17,930 nucleotides of DNA from JANWKA01 sp035533815 (GTDB taxonomy: Bacteria > Bacteroidota > Bacteroidia > Chitinophagales > Chitinophagaceae). The stretch covers positions 1 to 17,930 of the forward strand of contig DATLTB010000127.1 of the NCBI GenBank assembly GCA_035533815.1, written 5' to 3'. Below are positions 1 through 8,978 of this stretch, piece by piece. Both the position numbers and the translations under genes were made by a program. A model generated the notes under the pieces. That model saw nothing but the letters and a program-made list of their open reading frames with translations, ran no database searches and was not told the DNA's origin. Within the stretch, counting starts at the first letter, position 1. Every line of letters starts with the position of its first letter.

Positions 1-1530
1 ATCCTGGAGCAGTTCAGGCTGGTATCCCGCTTCACAGCCATCTCGGACATGCATTTTCCAGGAACTGAACAGGATCACTACCAGGGGGAACGACGCCTGA
101 AATTCGAGGAGCTGTTTTTCGCCCAGCTCAGCATAGGCAGACTGAAGATCCACCGGCAACAGGTATCGGTTGGGGTAATCTTTGAAAAGGTCGGGGACCT
201 GTTCAACCGCTTTTACCATGGATCCCTCCCCTTTGCCCTGACCGGTGCCCAAAAAAAGGTGATCCGGGAAATCAGAAAAGATACCCTCACCGGACACCAG
301 ATGAACCGCCTGCTGCAGGGGGATGTGGGCAGCGGCAAGACCATCGTAGCCCTGCTGGCCATGTTGCTGGCTATCGACAATGGGTTCCAGGCCTGCCTGA
401 TGGCACCGACCGGCATCCTGGCCCAGCAGCACCTGCAAAATATCAGCGGTCTGCTGAAGGACTTGTCCCTAAAACCGGTCCTGCTGACCGGTGGGATCAA
501 GGGGAAAGCCCGGCAAAAGATACTGGAGGATCTCGGGAGCGGTCAAACCAGCCTGATCATCGGCACGCATGCCCTCATAGAAGAACAGGTCCGTTTTGCC
601 TCCCTTGGGCTGGCTATTGTGGATGAACAACATCGTTTTGGGGTGGCGCAGCGGGCAAAGTTATGGGCCAAACAAGCCATCCCGCCCCATATCCTGGTGA
701 TGACAGCCACCCCGATTCCCAGGACACTGGCCATGACTGCCTATGGTGATCTGGACGTCTCCGTGATCGACGAGCTCCCTCCCGGCCGACAGCCGATCCG
801 GACCCTCCACCGCTTCGAACGATACCGCAGCCAGGTCATGGAATTCATTAAAGGAGAGGTCCACCAGGGCCACCAGGCTTATATCGTTTATCCGCTGATC
901 GAAGAGTCTGAAAAATTGGATTATGAGAACCTGATGAAGGGATATGAGGAAGTCAAGGCTTATTTCCCGGATCCGGAATACCTGGTCAGCATGGTTCACG
1001 GAAGGCAGCCGGCAGACCAGCGCAGGACGAATATGGACCGCTTTGTCCGGGGCCAAACCCAGATCATGGTGGCTACGACGGTCATTGAAGTAGGGGTGGA
1101 TATACCCAATGCCAGTGTGATGCTTATCGAAAGCGCGGAACGTTTTGGGCTTTCCCAGCTCCATCAGCTCAGGGGCAGGGTAGGCAGGGGAGCTAACCAT
1201 TGCTGGTGTATCCTGATGACCAGGGATCGGGCCGGTCGGGAAATCACCGAAAGGATCCGAATCATGCTGCAGACCACGGACGGATTTGCCATCGCCGAAA
1301 AGGATCTTGAACTCCGGGGTCCGGGGGACATCGAGGGTACCCGGCAAAGCGGGGTCATGGAATTCCGGGTGGCGGACATTGTCCGGGATAAACCGATCCT
1401 GGAGGCAGCCAGGGAGGCTGCCTCCAGGATACTGGCCACGGACCCTCAATTGCTATATCCGGAGCATTCCCGCCTGTCTGCCCACCTGAAATCCCAGGGA
1501 TCAGGGTCTCCCTGGGGTAAAATTTCCTGA
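1..1530 (+). CDS. recG: ATP-dependent DNA helicase RecG, 5'-truncated by window edge
   Basis: RecG is a superfamily 2 helicase that remodels stalled replication forks and branch-migrates recombination intermediates. The frame is open from base 1, so the gene starts before the window. The 509 residues seen compare with about 700 for the family, so roughly 190 N-terminal residues (most of the wedge/OB domain) are missing. The ATG at 49 is internal: the codons before it already read as RecG. Visible motifs are Walker A GDVGSGKT (about 319-342), motif Ia MAPTGILAQQH, the DEQH box DEQHRFGV (about 622-645), TATPIPRT, the RecG-typical ATTVIEVGVDIPNA, and motif VI QLRGRVGRG (about 1165-1191). The C-terminus carries the usual DLELRGPGDIEGTRQSG segment. 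No key residue looks lost. It is followed by 91 non-coding bases and probably forms a separate transcription unit from the secreted proteins. Identification is secure. Confidence 0.97.
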   Translation: MLEQFRLVSRFTAISDMHFPGTEQDHYQGERRLKFEELFFAQLSIGRLKIHRQQVSVGVIFEKVGDLFNRFYHGSLPFALTGAQKKVIREIRKDTLTGHQMNRLLQGDVGSGKTIVALLAMLLAIDNGFQACLMAPTGILAQQHLQNISGLLKDLSLKPVLLTGGIKGKARQKILEDLGSGQTSLIIGTHALIEEQVRFASLGLAIVDEQHRFGVAQRAKLWAKQAIPPHILVMTATPIPRTLAMTAYGDLDVSVIDELPPGRQPIRTLHRFERYRSQVMEFIKGEVHQGHQAYIVYPLIEESEKLDYENLMKGYEEVKAYFPDPEYLVSMVHGRQPADQRRTNMDRFVRGQTQIMVATTVIEVGVDIPNASVMLIESAERFGLSQLHQLRGRVGRGANHCWCILMTRDRAGREITERIRIMLQTTDGFAIAEKDLELRGPGDIEGTRQSGVMEFRVADIVRDKPILEAAREAASRILATDPQLLYPEHSRLSAHLKSQGSGSPWGKIS

Positions 1531-1621
1531 GGGGATAACAAAGCAGGAAAGAAAATCGTTTATAGTAATCCTTATTTTTCCCCGGGAATACCGTAATTTA
1601 ATCTGAAAATCCAAGTTGACT

Positions 1622-4600
1622 ATGCCAAGATACCTGTTTGCTGCCTTCCTGGTGGCATCGGTCTGTCTTGCCCTGAGGACCAGCGGACAGGTGGAGGGGG
1701 TCCAGTTTATGGAAAACCGGGGCCAGTGGAACCCGGCGATCCTCTTCAAGGGAGATATCGGGGATGGTCAGATATTCCTGAGGGCAGGGGGTTTTACTTA
1801 TTCCCTGTTCAGTCCCGCTGACATGCGGCAGTACGCGGATTATTATCACGGAGCGGTGAGCCCCGACAGTGCCCTGAAGATCGGTGCCGGTCAGCCCACC
1901 GATAAATCAATGGCTCCCAGGACAGCCTTCGACCGCACCCTGGGATACCTGCCCAGGCGGCGGGGAGGAGTTATTCACGGGCAAAGTTACCAGGTTAACT
2001 TCCTGCATGGCTCCCCCCATCCGGTGATCATGGCCGATCATCCTTCCAGCGCCTATTATAATTTTTATATCGGCAATGATCCTGCACGATGGAAAAGCGG
2101 AATTCATGCCTATGGGGCCGTCACGTATAAATCCATGTACCCGGATATTGATGTACGGGTATATTCAGATGCTTCCCAGTTGAAATACGACCTGATTGTC
2201 TACCCCGGAGGGAATCCTAAAAAGGTCATCATGCAATACCAGGGGGTCAACCGGCTGGACATTAAACAAGGATCCCTGATCATCAGCACGGGGATGGGCA
2301 AGGTCACTGAACTGACTCCCTATTGCTACCAGATCATTGGCACCCATAAGGTGCTGGTGGCCAGCCATTACCTGCTGAAGGGGAATGAAGTATCCTTCCG
2401 GGTGAATGCCTATGACCATAGCTTTCCCCTGATCATTGATCCCAATATCATTTTTGCCTCCTTTACCGGATCCAGGACCGATAACTGGGGCTATACGGCA
2501 ACGTATGATTCCAAGGGAGATATGTTCCTGGGAGGCATCGTGTTCGGACAGGGATATCCCCTTTTTCCCACTAATCCGGGACCGTTTCAGGCCAATTACG
2601 GGGGAGGAACCATGTATGAAGGAAATAGTGCGGGTTTTGACATAGGGATCTGCAAATTTGATCCCCTGGGGAAGAGCCTGATGTATGCAACCTACCTGGG
2701 TGGCAGCGGCAATGAGCAGCCCCAAAGTCTGGTGGTGGATCCCAATGATAACCTGATCGTCGCCGGCCGCACCCAGTCCACGGATTTTCCGGTTACGGCC
2801 AAGGTCGGTCCCGGAGGAGGCTGGGATATCACCGTCACCAAGTTCAATGCCACTGGTACAGCCCTGATCGGATCCATCAAGATCGGGGGAAAGGCCAACG
2901 ATGGGGTCAATATCACCGATGACCGGTCCGTCGGGGTCGTTTCCCTGCTGCGCAATTACGGGGACGATGCCCGCAGCGAGGTCATTGTGGATGCGAGTGG
3001 CAATATTTACCTGGTCGGGTCCACGGAATCGGCCGATTTCCCTATTCAGGGAACAGTCTTTCAACCCACCAAGCACGCCCAGCAGGATGGCCTGGTCATG
3101 GAGATCAAGGGGGACTGTTCGGGATTGATCTGGAGCAGCTTCCTGGGAGGCAATGGCGACGATGCAGCTTATGTGCTGGATTTGGACGCATCCGGTAATT
3201 TATATGTGGCTGGGGCTACCTCCAGCACCGATCTCCCGACCAGTCCGGGGGTCATCCAGTCCGCATTCGCAGGAGGCCTTGCCGACGGGTTCATTGCACA
3301 AATTTCCGGGGACGGGTCGACCCTGATGCGGCTGACTTATCTGGGCACCAGCAATATTGACGAAATTTACGGATTGCAACTGGACCAATACGGCTTCGTA
3401 TATATCAACGGGACAACGGATGGGGTCTGGCCCACTACGGCGAATGCCCGGTATCCCGGCATGCCGGTGGATGGCAAGCAGTTCATTTGCAAACTCCAGC
3501 CCGACCTGAGCAGTTATGTCTATTCCACGGTGTTCGGCTCCCCAGCTTCCACGCCCAATACCCTCCATAATATATCCCCGGTGGCCTTCCTGGTGGATAA
3601 GTGTACGAATGTCTATGTGTCTGGATGGGGTGGCCCGATTTATCCCGGGGATCCCAGCATGTATATGAATGCCGGGACTGCCGGACTACCAACCACGGCC
3701 AATGCCTTGCAGAGCACAACCGATGGCCGGGATTTTTATTTTTTCGTGCTGAAAAAGGATGCTGCCAGCATTTTATACGCCAGTTACTTTGGGCAGTTCG
3801 GAGGAGCCACCGATCATGTGGACGGAGGCACCAGCCGGTTTGACAAAAATGGCATCATCTATGAAGCCATCTGTGCCAACTGCGGGGGAGGGGTGGTCTT
3901 TCCGACCACACCCGGGGTCTGGTCACCCACCAACGGGGATGTCAGCCGGACAAATCAAGGCTGCAATGAAGTAGGCCTGAAAATCGCTTTTTTCCTGGCA
4001 GGGGTCAGCGTGGGGCTCAGGACCACCAGCGGGGATACCAGCGGCTGCATCCCTTTTTCCCCGGTGTTTGAGGATACGGTCCGCATCGCCAAGTCCTACG
4101 ACTGGAATTTCGGGGATGGCAGCCCGGACACGGTCACCACGGCCTTTGAACTCGGTCATTCCTATCCGGCAGTGGGCAGTTATACGGTCCGGTTAATTGC
4201 CATCGATTCCACCAGTTGCAATATCCGGGATACCACCTATATGACCGTTCGGGCCAGGAATGACGCAGCCAGCGTGGATTTTAATGCCCTGAAACTGCCT
4301 CCCTGCACCAGCTTGTCCTACCGGTTCAACAATACTTCGGTCCCTGCCGCAGGCAAACCTTTTGGCCAATCCTTTCTTTGGGAATTCGGGGATGGTACAG
4401 CTATCCAGCCCTCGGATACCTCGAGCGTCAGCCATGCATATGCCAGCGCAGGAGCCTATCCGGTCACCCTGATCCTGAATGATACCAACTACTGCAATTC
4501 ACCCGATTCGGTCACCCAGATCATCCGGTTGTCTCCGCTGGTCAAGGCAGTCTTCGCCACGCCTTCCAGCGGATGTGCACCCTACGGAGCAGTATTCACC

Positions 4601-5299
4601 AATAACAGCATCGGCGGACTTAGCTTCAGCTGGAATTTCGGGGACGGCAGCCCTGCTTCAAGCGATGTAAACCCTACTCACTTGTACAGCAGTCCGGGGG
4701 TTTACCCGGTCACCATGGTCGCCATGGATTCCACGACCTGCAATCTCGTGGATTCCACTTCCGATACCATCCACGTATTCAGTGCACCAGTGGCAGCCTT
4801 TACTTTCAGCCCCTCGGCACCTGTGGAAAACACGGCTACCGTATTCACCAATACTTCATCTGGGGCTATCGGATATTTATGGAATTTTGGTGACGGGACC
4901 ACAGATACCACGGTTAACCCTTCCCATATATTCCCCAAAACAGGGACCTATGAGGTTTGCCTGGACGCCTTGGATCCAGCCGGCTGCGTCAATAAAATAT
5001 GCCAGCCGGTCAGTGCGATCATCGTACCTAAATTTGATATTCCCAATGCATTTTCTCCCAATGGGGACGGAATAAATGATATTTTTAAACCCAGGGGGTT
5101 CGGGATTTCGCAGTTTGATATGCGGATCTATAACCGTTGGGGACAGTTGGTGTTTGAAAGCAATGATATCAGCCAGGGCTGGGATGGCAGGTTCAGGGGA
5201 GTTCTTCAACCTGTGGATGTGTATGCCTATGTGGTGACCATTTCTTTCTCAGACGGTACCAGCGACACCCGGACCGGCAGTGTAACTCTTTTGCGTTAA
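1622..5299 (+). CDS. Giant T9SS cargo protein: DUF7948-like head, SBBP repeats, four PKD domains, type B sorting domain (copy 1)
   Basis: Predicted secreted or cell-surface protein of 1225 residues. A TTG at 1616 is also in frame, but the ATG at 1622 gives a clean signal peptide (MPRYLFAAFLVASVCLALRTSGQ). Residues about 28-270 start with ENRGQW and GGFTY, typical of the DUF7948-type domain heading many Bacteroidota surface proteins. Residues about 275-740 carry SBBP/beta-propeller-like repeats (YLGGSGNEQPQSLVVD, FLGGNGDDAAYVLDLD, YLGTSNIDEIYGLQLD). A CANC motif lies at C751-C754. Four PKD domains follow, with WNFGDG or WEFGDG cores near residues 825, 919, 1001 and 1084. The last 90 residues are a gliding-motility-associated type B C-terminal domain (IPNAFSPNGDGINDIF, YNRWGQLVFES, GWDG, PVDVYAYVV), the T9SS export signal. 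The next gene is a paralogue 14 bases on, then a PorP/SprF gene. Surface adhesin or matrix function is inference; no catalytic site is recognised. Confidence 0.93.
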   Translation: MPRYLFAAFLVASVCLALRTSGQVEGVQFMENRGQWNPAILFKGDIGDGQIFLRAGGFTYSLFSPADMRQYADYYHGAVSPDSALKIGAGQPTDKSMAPRTAFDRTLGYLPRRRGGVIHGQSYQVNFLHGSPHPVIMADHPSSAYYNFYIGNDPARWKSGIHAYGAVTYKSMYPDIDVRVYSDASQLKYDLIVYPGGNPKKVIMQYQGVNRLDIKQGSLIISTGMGKVTELTPYCYQIIGTHKVLVASHYLLKGNEVSFRVNAYDHSFPLIIDPNIIFASFTGSRTDNWGYTATYDSKGDMFLGGIVFGQGYPLFPTNPGPFQANYGGGTMYEGNSAGFDIGICKFDPLGKSLMYATYLGGSGNEQPQSLVVDPNDNLIVAGRTQSTDFPVTAKVGPGGGWDITVTKFNATGTALIGSIKIGGKANDGVNITDDRSVGVVSLLRNYGDDARSEVIVDASGNIYLVGSTESADFPIQGTVFQPTKHAQQDGLVMEIKGDCSGLIWSSFLGGNGDDAAYVLDLDASGNLYVAGATSSTDLPTSPGVIQSAFAGGLADGFIAQISGDGSTLMRLTYLGTSNIDEIYGLQLDQYGFVYINGTTDGVWPTTANARYPGMPVDGKQFICKLQPDLSSYVYSTVFGSPASTPNTLHNISPVAFLVDKCTNVYVSGWGGPIYPGDPSMYMNAGTAGLPTTANALQSTTDGRDFYFFVLKKDAASILYASYFGQFGGATDHVDGGTSRFDKNGIIYEAICANCGGGVVFPTTPGVWSPTNGDVSRTNQGCNEVGLKIAFFLAGVSVGLRTTSGDTSGCIPFSPVFEDTVRIAKSYDWNFGDGSPDTVTTAFELGHSYPAVGSYTVRLIAIDSTSCNIRDTTYMTVRARNDAASVDFNALKLPPCTSLSYRFNNTSVPAAGKPFGQSFLWEFGDGTAIQPSDTSSVSHAYASAGAYPVTLILNDTNYCNSPDSVTQIIRLSPLVKAVFATPSSGCAPYGAVFTNNSIGGLSFSWNFGDGSPASSDVNPTHLYSSPGVYPVTMVAMDSTTCNLVDSTSDTIHVFSAPVAAFTFSPSAPVENTATVFTNTSSGAIGYLWNFGDGTTDTTVNPSHIFPKTGTYEVCLDALDPAGCVNKICQPVSAIIVPKFDIPNAFSPNGDGINDIFKPRGFGISQFDMRIYNRWGQLVFESNDISQGWDGRFRGVLQPVDVYAYVVTISFSDGTSDTRTGSVTLLR

Positions 5300-5313
5300 C
5301 ATAAATCGTACCC

Positions 5314-8300
5314 ATGAAAAGCAGCGGATTGCTCCTGGTGGGTTTGGGTATGTTGTGGTCATCGATGAGCAGGATGGCCATGGGGCAAAACCATTTTCCA
5401 CCGCTTGAGTTTTTACAGAACAAAGGGCAGTGGGCGGGGAACATCCTGTACAAGGGGGACATCAGCGCAGGGCATGTGTTCCTGCGCCGCAGCGGCTTCA
5501 CTTATATGTTGCTGAGTCCTGCCGGTATGGCCCGGGTAGCCCATTATTATCATGGACAAATACCGGTTGGAGATTCCGATGACCTGCGCCGGAAGGCTTT
5601 TTCCAGCGCGGGTCAGGAGATGACTGATTTACCCCCCAGGCCCAAGGTTCCCCTGCTGGTTCGGGGGGATACTTATGAAATGAATTTTTTGCAGGCAAAT
5701 ACCGCTTCGCAGATCGTCCCGGATCACCTGTTTCCGGATTATTTCAATTATTTTATCGGCAATGACAGCACAAAGTGGGCCGGCCATGTGGCCTCCTACG
5801 GAGCAGTCACGTATAAAGACCTGTATCCCCAAACTGACGTCCGGGTGTATTCCGAAGCTTCCCAGTTAAAATATGACCTGATCCTATACCCCGGGGCGGA
5901 TCCCCGCAGGATCCGCCTGCAGTATCTCGGACAGCAGGGTCTGGAGATTCACCGGGGACAACTTCGTATCCTTACAGGAGTCGGGGATGTAACGGAGTTA
6001 TCCCCTTTTGCCTACCAGATTATTGGGGGAAGCAAGGTCCTGGTGCCCTGCGCTTATATGCTGAAAGGGAATACCGTCAGCTTCCGGGTGAAATCCTATG
6101 ATCATTCCCATACCCTGATCATTGATCCGTTGGTGGTCTTTGCCACCTTCACCGGATCCCGGGGGGATAACTGGGGGTATACCGCAACTTTTGACAGCCA
6201 GGGTAATTTTTATGCAGGAGGGATCATATTCGGACAGTCCGGTAATTATATCACCACACCCGGGGCTTTTCAACAGAATTTTGGCGGAGGTACAGGCATT
6301 GAAGGCGGTTTTGATATGGCCATCTGTAAATTTAATTCCACCGGGAATAACCTGATATATGCCACCTATATCGGAGGCGCAAATAACGAACAACCACACA
6401 GCCTGGTGGTGGATCCCCAGGGGGACCTGGTCATTGCCGGCAGGACTGATTCGAAAGACTACCCCGCCCTGGTGAAGATCGGCCCCCTGGGAGGCTGGGA
6501 TATAGTCATTACCAAACTGAATCCTTCCGGATCTGGTCTCATCGGGTCAATGCAGATCGGGGGATCCGATGATGATGGAGTGAATATCTCCGATAACCGG
6601 GAACTCGGAACCACTTCCCTGTTACGGAATTACGGGGATGATGCCCGAAGTGAAGTAGAATTGGACAATGCCGGCAATATCTACCTGGCCAGTTGCACCC
6701 AATCCCTGGATTTTCCGGTCACCAGCGGGGTATTCCAGCCGGTGAAGGGGGACAGCAGTACGACATACGGAAATGGACTGGTGATGCAGGATGGGGTGGT
6801 GCTGAAGCTTTACCCCGATCTCTCCGGAGTCATCTGGGCCAGTTTTCTGGGAGGCAATGCCAATGATGCAGCCTATGTGGTGGAACTGGATCATGCCGGA
6901 AACCTGTATGTGGCGGGCGGCACGGCCAGTACTGACCTGAAAACCACTTCGGGGGTCATTCAACCGGCATTTGGGGGAGGACCATGTGACGGGTACATTG
7001 CTGAGATCAGCAATGACGGGACCACCCTGGAGCGAATGACCTACCTGGGCACTTCCTCAGCTGACCAGATTTATGGATTGCAGTTTGACAATGCTGGTTT
7101 TGTGTATGTCACCGGAGTGACAGAAGGTAACTGGCCGGTGGTCAATGCCGCCTTCAGCAATCCCGGAAGCAAACAATTCATTGCCAAGCTGAACCCGGAT
7201 CTCAGTGGTCCATTCGTGTACTCCACGGTCTTCGGGGTAGCGGAGGCTACGCCCAACATCTCACCGGTGGCCTTCCTGGTGGATAAATGCCAGAACGTGT
7301 ATGTATCCGGATGGGGGGGAGAGCTGAATACCCGACTAGGATATACAGTGGGCAGTTCAGGGACCACGGGGATGCCCATCACAGCCGATGCGGTGCAGTC
7401 CACCACAGATGGGTCGGATTTTTATTTTTTCGTGCTGAAAAAGAATGCGGTCAGCCAGCTTTACGGAACCTATTACGGGGGGAATGGCCTATTGGAACAT
7501 GTGGATGGGGGAACCAGCCGCTTTGACAAAAACGGGATCATCTATGAAGCCATCTGCGGAGGTTGCGGAGGGTCTTCCAATTTTCCGACCACCCCGGGGG
7601 CCTGGTCGCAGGTCAACAATAGCCAGAATTGCAATGAAGTGGCACTCAAGATGGCCTTTAACCTGAGCGGGGTCCGGGCGGGGATCCGGACCCTGGACAG
7701 GGACACTGGAGGGTGCTCGCCGCTGAATGTCCAGTTTGTGGATACGATCGGAAACGGGAAATCTTTTTATTGGGATTATGGGGATGGGAGCCCCGGATTT
7801 ACCAGCACCACCCCGGAGTCTGCTCCGCATATCTATGGATCCGCAGGCATGTACCGGGCGAGGCTGATCGCGGTGGATTCTTCCTCCTGCAATGTGGCAG
7901 ACACTTCCTATATGAATATCCAAGTGCGCAGTGACCGGGCCACCCTGGCCTTTGTGGCCCTAAAGCTTCCTCCATGCGAGAACCTGTCCTATCAGTTTAC
8001 CAATACGTCCACAGCCCCCCCCGGAAAACCTTTCGGCAATTCCTTCATGTGGGATTTCGGGGATGGGGGCCCGTTTATTGCGGATGACACTACACGGATC
8101 ACCCATGGCTACAGTGCACCGGGAAATTACCAGGTGGAAATGATCCTCCAGGATACCTCCTATTGCAATTCACCCGATTCGGTCCTCCAAACTATCCGCC
8201 TTTCCCCCGAAGTCCAGGCGGTGATCAGCACTCCTTCCTCGGGATGCGTACCCTACAATGCCGTTTTGGTCAATAATAGCCTGGGGGGCCTGGATTTCAA

Positions 8301-8970
8301 CTGGGATTTTGGGGATGGGAGCCCACAATCCACTGAGGTAAGCCCGACCCACCTGTATAACAAGCCCGGCATCTATACGGTCACCCTGATTGCCAATGAT
8401 TCCACCTCCTGCAACCGGACCGATACCACCAGGGATACCATTACCGTCAATGCCCCCCCTGTGGCCGGCTTTGATTTCAGTCCCGGATCAGCTCAGGCCA
8501 ATACGGCCACCCAGTTCCTGAATACGTCATCGGGTGCCTTAACCTACCTGTGGAACTTCGGGGACGGTTCTTCGGATACCCTGGATAATCCATCCCATGT
8601 TTTCCCGAAAACTGGTAACTTTAAGGTATGCCTGGATGCGTTTAATACGGCAGGCTGTCCGGACAGTATCTGCAAGGCGGTCAATGCGATAATCATTCCC
8701 AGGTTTGACATACCGAATGCTTTTTCTCCAAACGGAGATGGCATCAACGATGTGTTTCGGATCCAGGGATTTGGTATTGCCCACATGGATATGCGGATTT
8801 TCAACAGATGGGGGCAGTTAATTTTTGAAAGCAAGGATGTGAACGAAGGATGGGATGGACGGTATAAAGGGGTATTACAGCCGGTGGATGTATATGCTTA
8901 TGCCATCAGTGTAGCATTTACAGATGGTACCACTACCACCCGGACAGGCAGTATTACATTATTAAGATAG
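5314..8970 (+). CDS. Giant T9SS cargo protein: DUF7948-like head, SBBP repeats, four PKD domains, type B sorting domain (copy 2)
   Basis: Predicted secreted protein of 1218 residues, a full-length paralogue of the preceding gene with the same domain order. The ATG at 5314 leads into a signal peptide (MKSSGLLLVGLGMLWSSMS, then RMAMGQ). The head domain begins with FLQNKGQW and SGFTYMLLS. SBBP-like repeats occupy about residues 270-740 (YIGGANNEQPHSLVVD, FLGGNANDAAYVVELD, YLGTSSADQIYGLQFD). A CGGC motif (C748-C751) matches CANC in copy 1. PKD cores (YWDYGDG, MWDFGDG, NWDFGDG, LWNFGDG) lie near residues 819, 911, 995 and 1079. The type B T9SS domain fills about residues 1130-1218 (IPNAFSPNGDGINDVF, FNRWGQLIFES, GWDG). 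Paired cysteines in the PKD region match copy 1. The PorP/SprF gene starts 8 bases after the stop, so co-transcription is very likely. The ligand or structural role is not visible from sequence. Confidence 0.93.
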   Translation: MKSSGLLLVGLGMLWSSMSRMAMGQNHFPPLEFLQNKGQWAGNILYKGDISAGHVFLRRSGFTYMLLSPAGMARVAHYYHGQIPVGDSDDLRRKAFSSAGQEMTDLPPRPKVPLLVRGDTYEMNFLQANTASQIVPDHLFPDYFNYFIGNDSTKWAGHVASYGAVTYKDLYPQTDVRVYSEASQLKYDLILYPGADPRRIRLQYLGQQGLEIHRGQLRILTGVGDVTELSPFAYQIIGGSKVLVPCAYMLKGNTVSFRVKSYDHSHTLIIDPLVVFATFTGSRGDNWGYTATFDSQGNFYAGGIIFGQSGNYITTPGAFQQNFGGGTGIEGGFDMAICKFNSTGNNLIYATYIGGANNEQPHSLVVDPQGDLVIAGRTDSKDYPALVKIGPLGGWDIVITKLNPSGSGLIGSMQIGGSDDDGVNISDNRELGTTSLLRNYGDDARSEVELDNAGNIYLASCTQSLDFPVTSGVFQPVKGDSSTTYGNGLVMQDGVVLKLYPDLSGVIWASFLGGNANDAAYVVELDHAGNLYVAGGTASTDLKTTSGVIQPAFGGGPCDGYIAEISNDGTTLERMTYLGTSSADQIYGLQFDNAGFVYVTGVTEGNWPVVNAAFSNPGSKQFIAKLNPDLSGPFVYSTVFGVAEATPNISPVAFLVDKCQNVYVSGWGGELNTRLGYTVGSSGTTGMPITADAVQSTTDGSDFYFFVLKKNAVSQLYGTYYGGNGLLEHVDGGTSRFDKNGIIYEAICGGCGGSSNFPTTPGAWSQVNNSQNCNEVALKMAFNLSGVRAGIRTLDRDTGGCSPLNVQFVDTIGNGKSFYWDYGDGSPGFTSTTPESAPHIYGSAGMYRARLIAVDSSSCNVADTSYMNIQVRSDRATLAFVALKLPPCENLSYQFTNTSTAPPGKPFGNSFMWDFGDGGPFIADDTTRITHGYSAPGNYQVEMILQDTSYCNSPDSVLQTIRLSPEVQAVISTPSSGCVPYNAVLVNNSLGGLDFNWDFGDGSPQSTEVSPTHLYNKPGIYTVTLIANDSTSCNRTDTTRDTITVNAPPVAGFDFSPGSAQANTATQFLNTSSGALTYLWNFGDGSSDTLDNPSHVFPKTGNFKVCLDAFNTAGCPDSICKAVNAIIIPRFDIPNAFSPNGDGINDVFRIQGFGIAHMDMRIFNRWGQLIFESKDVNEGWDGRYKGVLQPVDVYAYAISVAFTDGTTTTRTGSITLLR

Positions 8971-8978
8971 GACCCGCA

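Larger units (their letters stand above)
1622..8970 (+). repeat. Diverged tandem gene duplication (two about 3.65-kb units)
   Basis: The units 1622-5299 and 5314-8970 align end to end with the same domains and near-equal length. Short tracts remain almost identical in DNA, for example the segment from about 3731 and its match from about 7418 (encoding FYFFVLKK), the segment from about 3582 and its match from about 7268 (encoding VAFLVDK), and the CNSPDSV-coding segments at about 4493 and 8164. Elsewhere the copies differ in many codons and small indels, so this is an old duplication or one partly homogenised by gene conversion, not an assembly artefact. Confidence 0.85.

Noticed and set aside
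661..1449. 262-residue minus-strand open frame opposite recG
   Set aside because: It lies antisense within a clearly coding helicase gene, and its translation has no family pattern. It is a by-product of codon bias.
2165..3076. 303-residue minus-strand open frame opposite the first secreted protein
   Set aside because: The plus frame is continuous and domain-rich over the same bases, and the antisense translation shows no recognisable motif.
4090..5000. Periodic GGGGATGG-type DNA repeats, considered as a CRISPR or tandem repeat array
   Set aside because: The periodicity comes from the WNFGDG codons of consecutive PKD domains in an open coding frame.
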